The position numbers were made by a program, and so were the translations under genes. From Amaurobius ferox (lineage: Eukaryota > Arthropoda > Arachnida > Araneae > Amaurobiidae): a stretch of 64,000 bases of DNA. The notes under the pieces were generated by a model, which saw only the letters and a program-made list of their open reading frames with translations, searched no databases and was not told where the DNA came from. Each line of letters opens with the position of its first letter. Position 1 is the first letter of the stretch. Shown here one piece after another: positions 63,120 through 64,000 of the stretch. The DNA lies in NCBI GenBank assembly GCA_951213105.1, contig OX578136.1:71464230-71528229 (forward strand), in the 5' to 3' direction.

Positions 63120-64000
63120 CACATCATAAATACAAGATGACGCAAATTTCATGTTATCCTAAAATATCCATGCAAAATATTGTACAGCAACCAACTCAAA
63201 ATTTCTTTTGGCATCTCAGAAAGTCAGCATACCAGTTATGTTTATTTTCTAAAATCTATTAAGTTAACTATCATGTCACAAAATAAATTTTAAATTGTTA
63301 TTAATTGTAGATAATTTCAGATTTACAATGATTTAAATATTTTTCTGAAAATATTTCATTATTATTTTTGTGTTTCCATTTTACTTATCCTATACAGGTA
63401 TCTTGGTAATTTTATGTCTTAAATGAAAATGAATGTTTTAATGCCGTCAAAATGTTTTAAAAATTATACAAATTACAAAATAATCCATTCTAAGTCACAG
63501 ACGAAAGAAATGTGTGCATCGCCTAAATCAAATGGTTTTTTTTGTTAACGCGGCGCGCTATCAATTACGGGCATCCGTTTGCTGAAAAGTAATGGGAAAA
63601 ACAAAATAGATTTAAAACTACTTTCAAATTGTCATTTTATTGATAATTACAATCATTCACGATTGACAGTATTTCTGGAAACATTCGTTTAATATTTTGT
63701 TACTCATGTTACTCAAACAAAATAAACTACAATTCTAAAATAAAAATTCTAGAAGTTATACAAAATACAAAATGCCGCAAATGTTAACCCAACCTAAATT
63801 ACTCAAACAAAATATAGAGCATTATCTAATTCAAAAGTTTCTTTTGACACTCTAGCGCGACAGAAAAGTAATGAGTTACAAAACGAAATAGATTTAAAAC
63901 TGCTTTCAAATTATCATTTTATTGATAATTACAATCATTCAGGACTAACGATTTATCTGGAAACATTCCTTTAATATTCTGTTACTCATGTTACTCAAAC
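63120..64000 (+). repeat. Tandem repeat of ~284 bp, truncated by the window end
   Basis: The segment 63585-63720 recurs at 63868-64000 with high similarity: AAAGTAATG, AGATTTAAAACTNCTTTCAA, CATTTTATTGATAATTACAA, TCTGGAAACATTC, GTTACTCATGTTACTCAAAC. An older partial copy of the part around TTTCTTTTGRCATCTC lies at about 63190-63250. At least two full units are present and the array appears to continue beyond the window. Confidence 0.88.

Larger units (their letters stand above)
61484..64000 (+). other. Downstream non-coding DNA (presumed intron)
   Basis: Contains a degenerate ~100-bp tandem repeat (61640-62150) and a ~284-bp tandem repeat running off the end (63120-64000). Between them, about 62560-62870 is somewhat richer in GC and covered by a minus-strand ORF without a recognisable domain. 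No further exon of the gene was found. Confidence 0.65.

Overview
This is eukaryotic, AT-rich genomic DNA dominated by decayed transposable elements and simple repeats. There is no operon structure, ribosome-binding-site pattern or long open reading frame. Tc1-type transposons, foldback elements, tRNA-derived SINE heads, long introns and a multi-exon extracellular-domain gene point to an animal. The repeat types fit an arthropod, perhaps an arachnid; that assignment is inference, because no diagnostic single-copy gene is present.

Only one host gene can be supported. It is on the + strand in the right-hand third. Five internal exons (42048-42142, 44310-44390, 57417-57523, 60255-60316, 61338-61483) have canonical AG/GT borders, and their phases chain without a break (entry after 2 bases, then 1, 1, 0, 2, and exit with 1). 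Together they encode about 163 residues: the C-terminal half of an EGF-like module, a short four-cysteine linker and a SEA domain. The product is therefore an extracellular or cell-surface, mucin- or proteoglycan-like protein. First and last exons lie outside the window or were not found, so no gene symbol is given. The second intron of the set is about 13 kb.

The left 42 kb contains no host exon I can support; it is intron or intergenic. Its layout is: a foldback element at 4.7-5.1 kb; a Tc1 transposon with a broken transposase at 7.1-8.4 kb; a terminal-inverted-repeat (TIR) deletion derivative at 11.4-12.1 kb; and a 12.7-kb decayed tandem array of units of about 1.08 kb (12.95-25.7 kb). That array was later invaded by a Tc1 element (17.0-17.95 kb), a TIR element (20.5-21.2 kb), an inverted-repeat element with a tRNA-like core (23.5-24.25 kb) and a tRNA-derived SINE head (25.4 kb). 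Further right are a 0.87-kb foldback element (29.0-29.9 kb), another Tc1 copy on the minus strand (32.6-33.7 kb), a 0.9-kb TIR element (35.8-36.7 kb), a 0.7-kb TIR element (38.8-39.5 kb) and two tRNA-derived repeats (40.9 and 41.25 kb).

The gene's introns carry a SINE (43.5 kb), a composite inverted-repeat cluster (51.0-52.0 kb), a GTGAC-rich block (52.8-53.2 kb) and direct duplications (54.4 and 56.0 kb). Tandem repeats follow the last exon (61.6-62.15 and 63.1-64.0 kb). Nothing looks like a CRISPR array, a prokaryotic defence island or a viral genome. The least expected structures are the ancient 1.08-kb array and the nearly intact inverted repeat at 51.5-52.0 kb.
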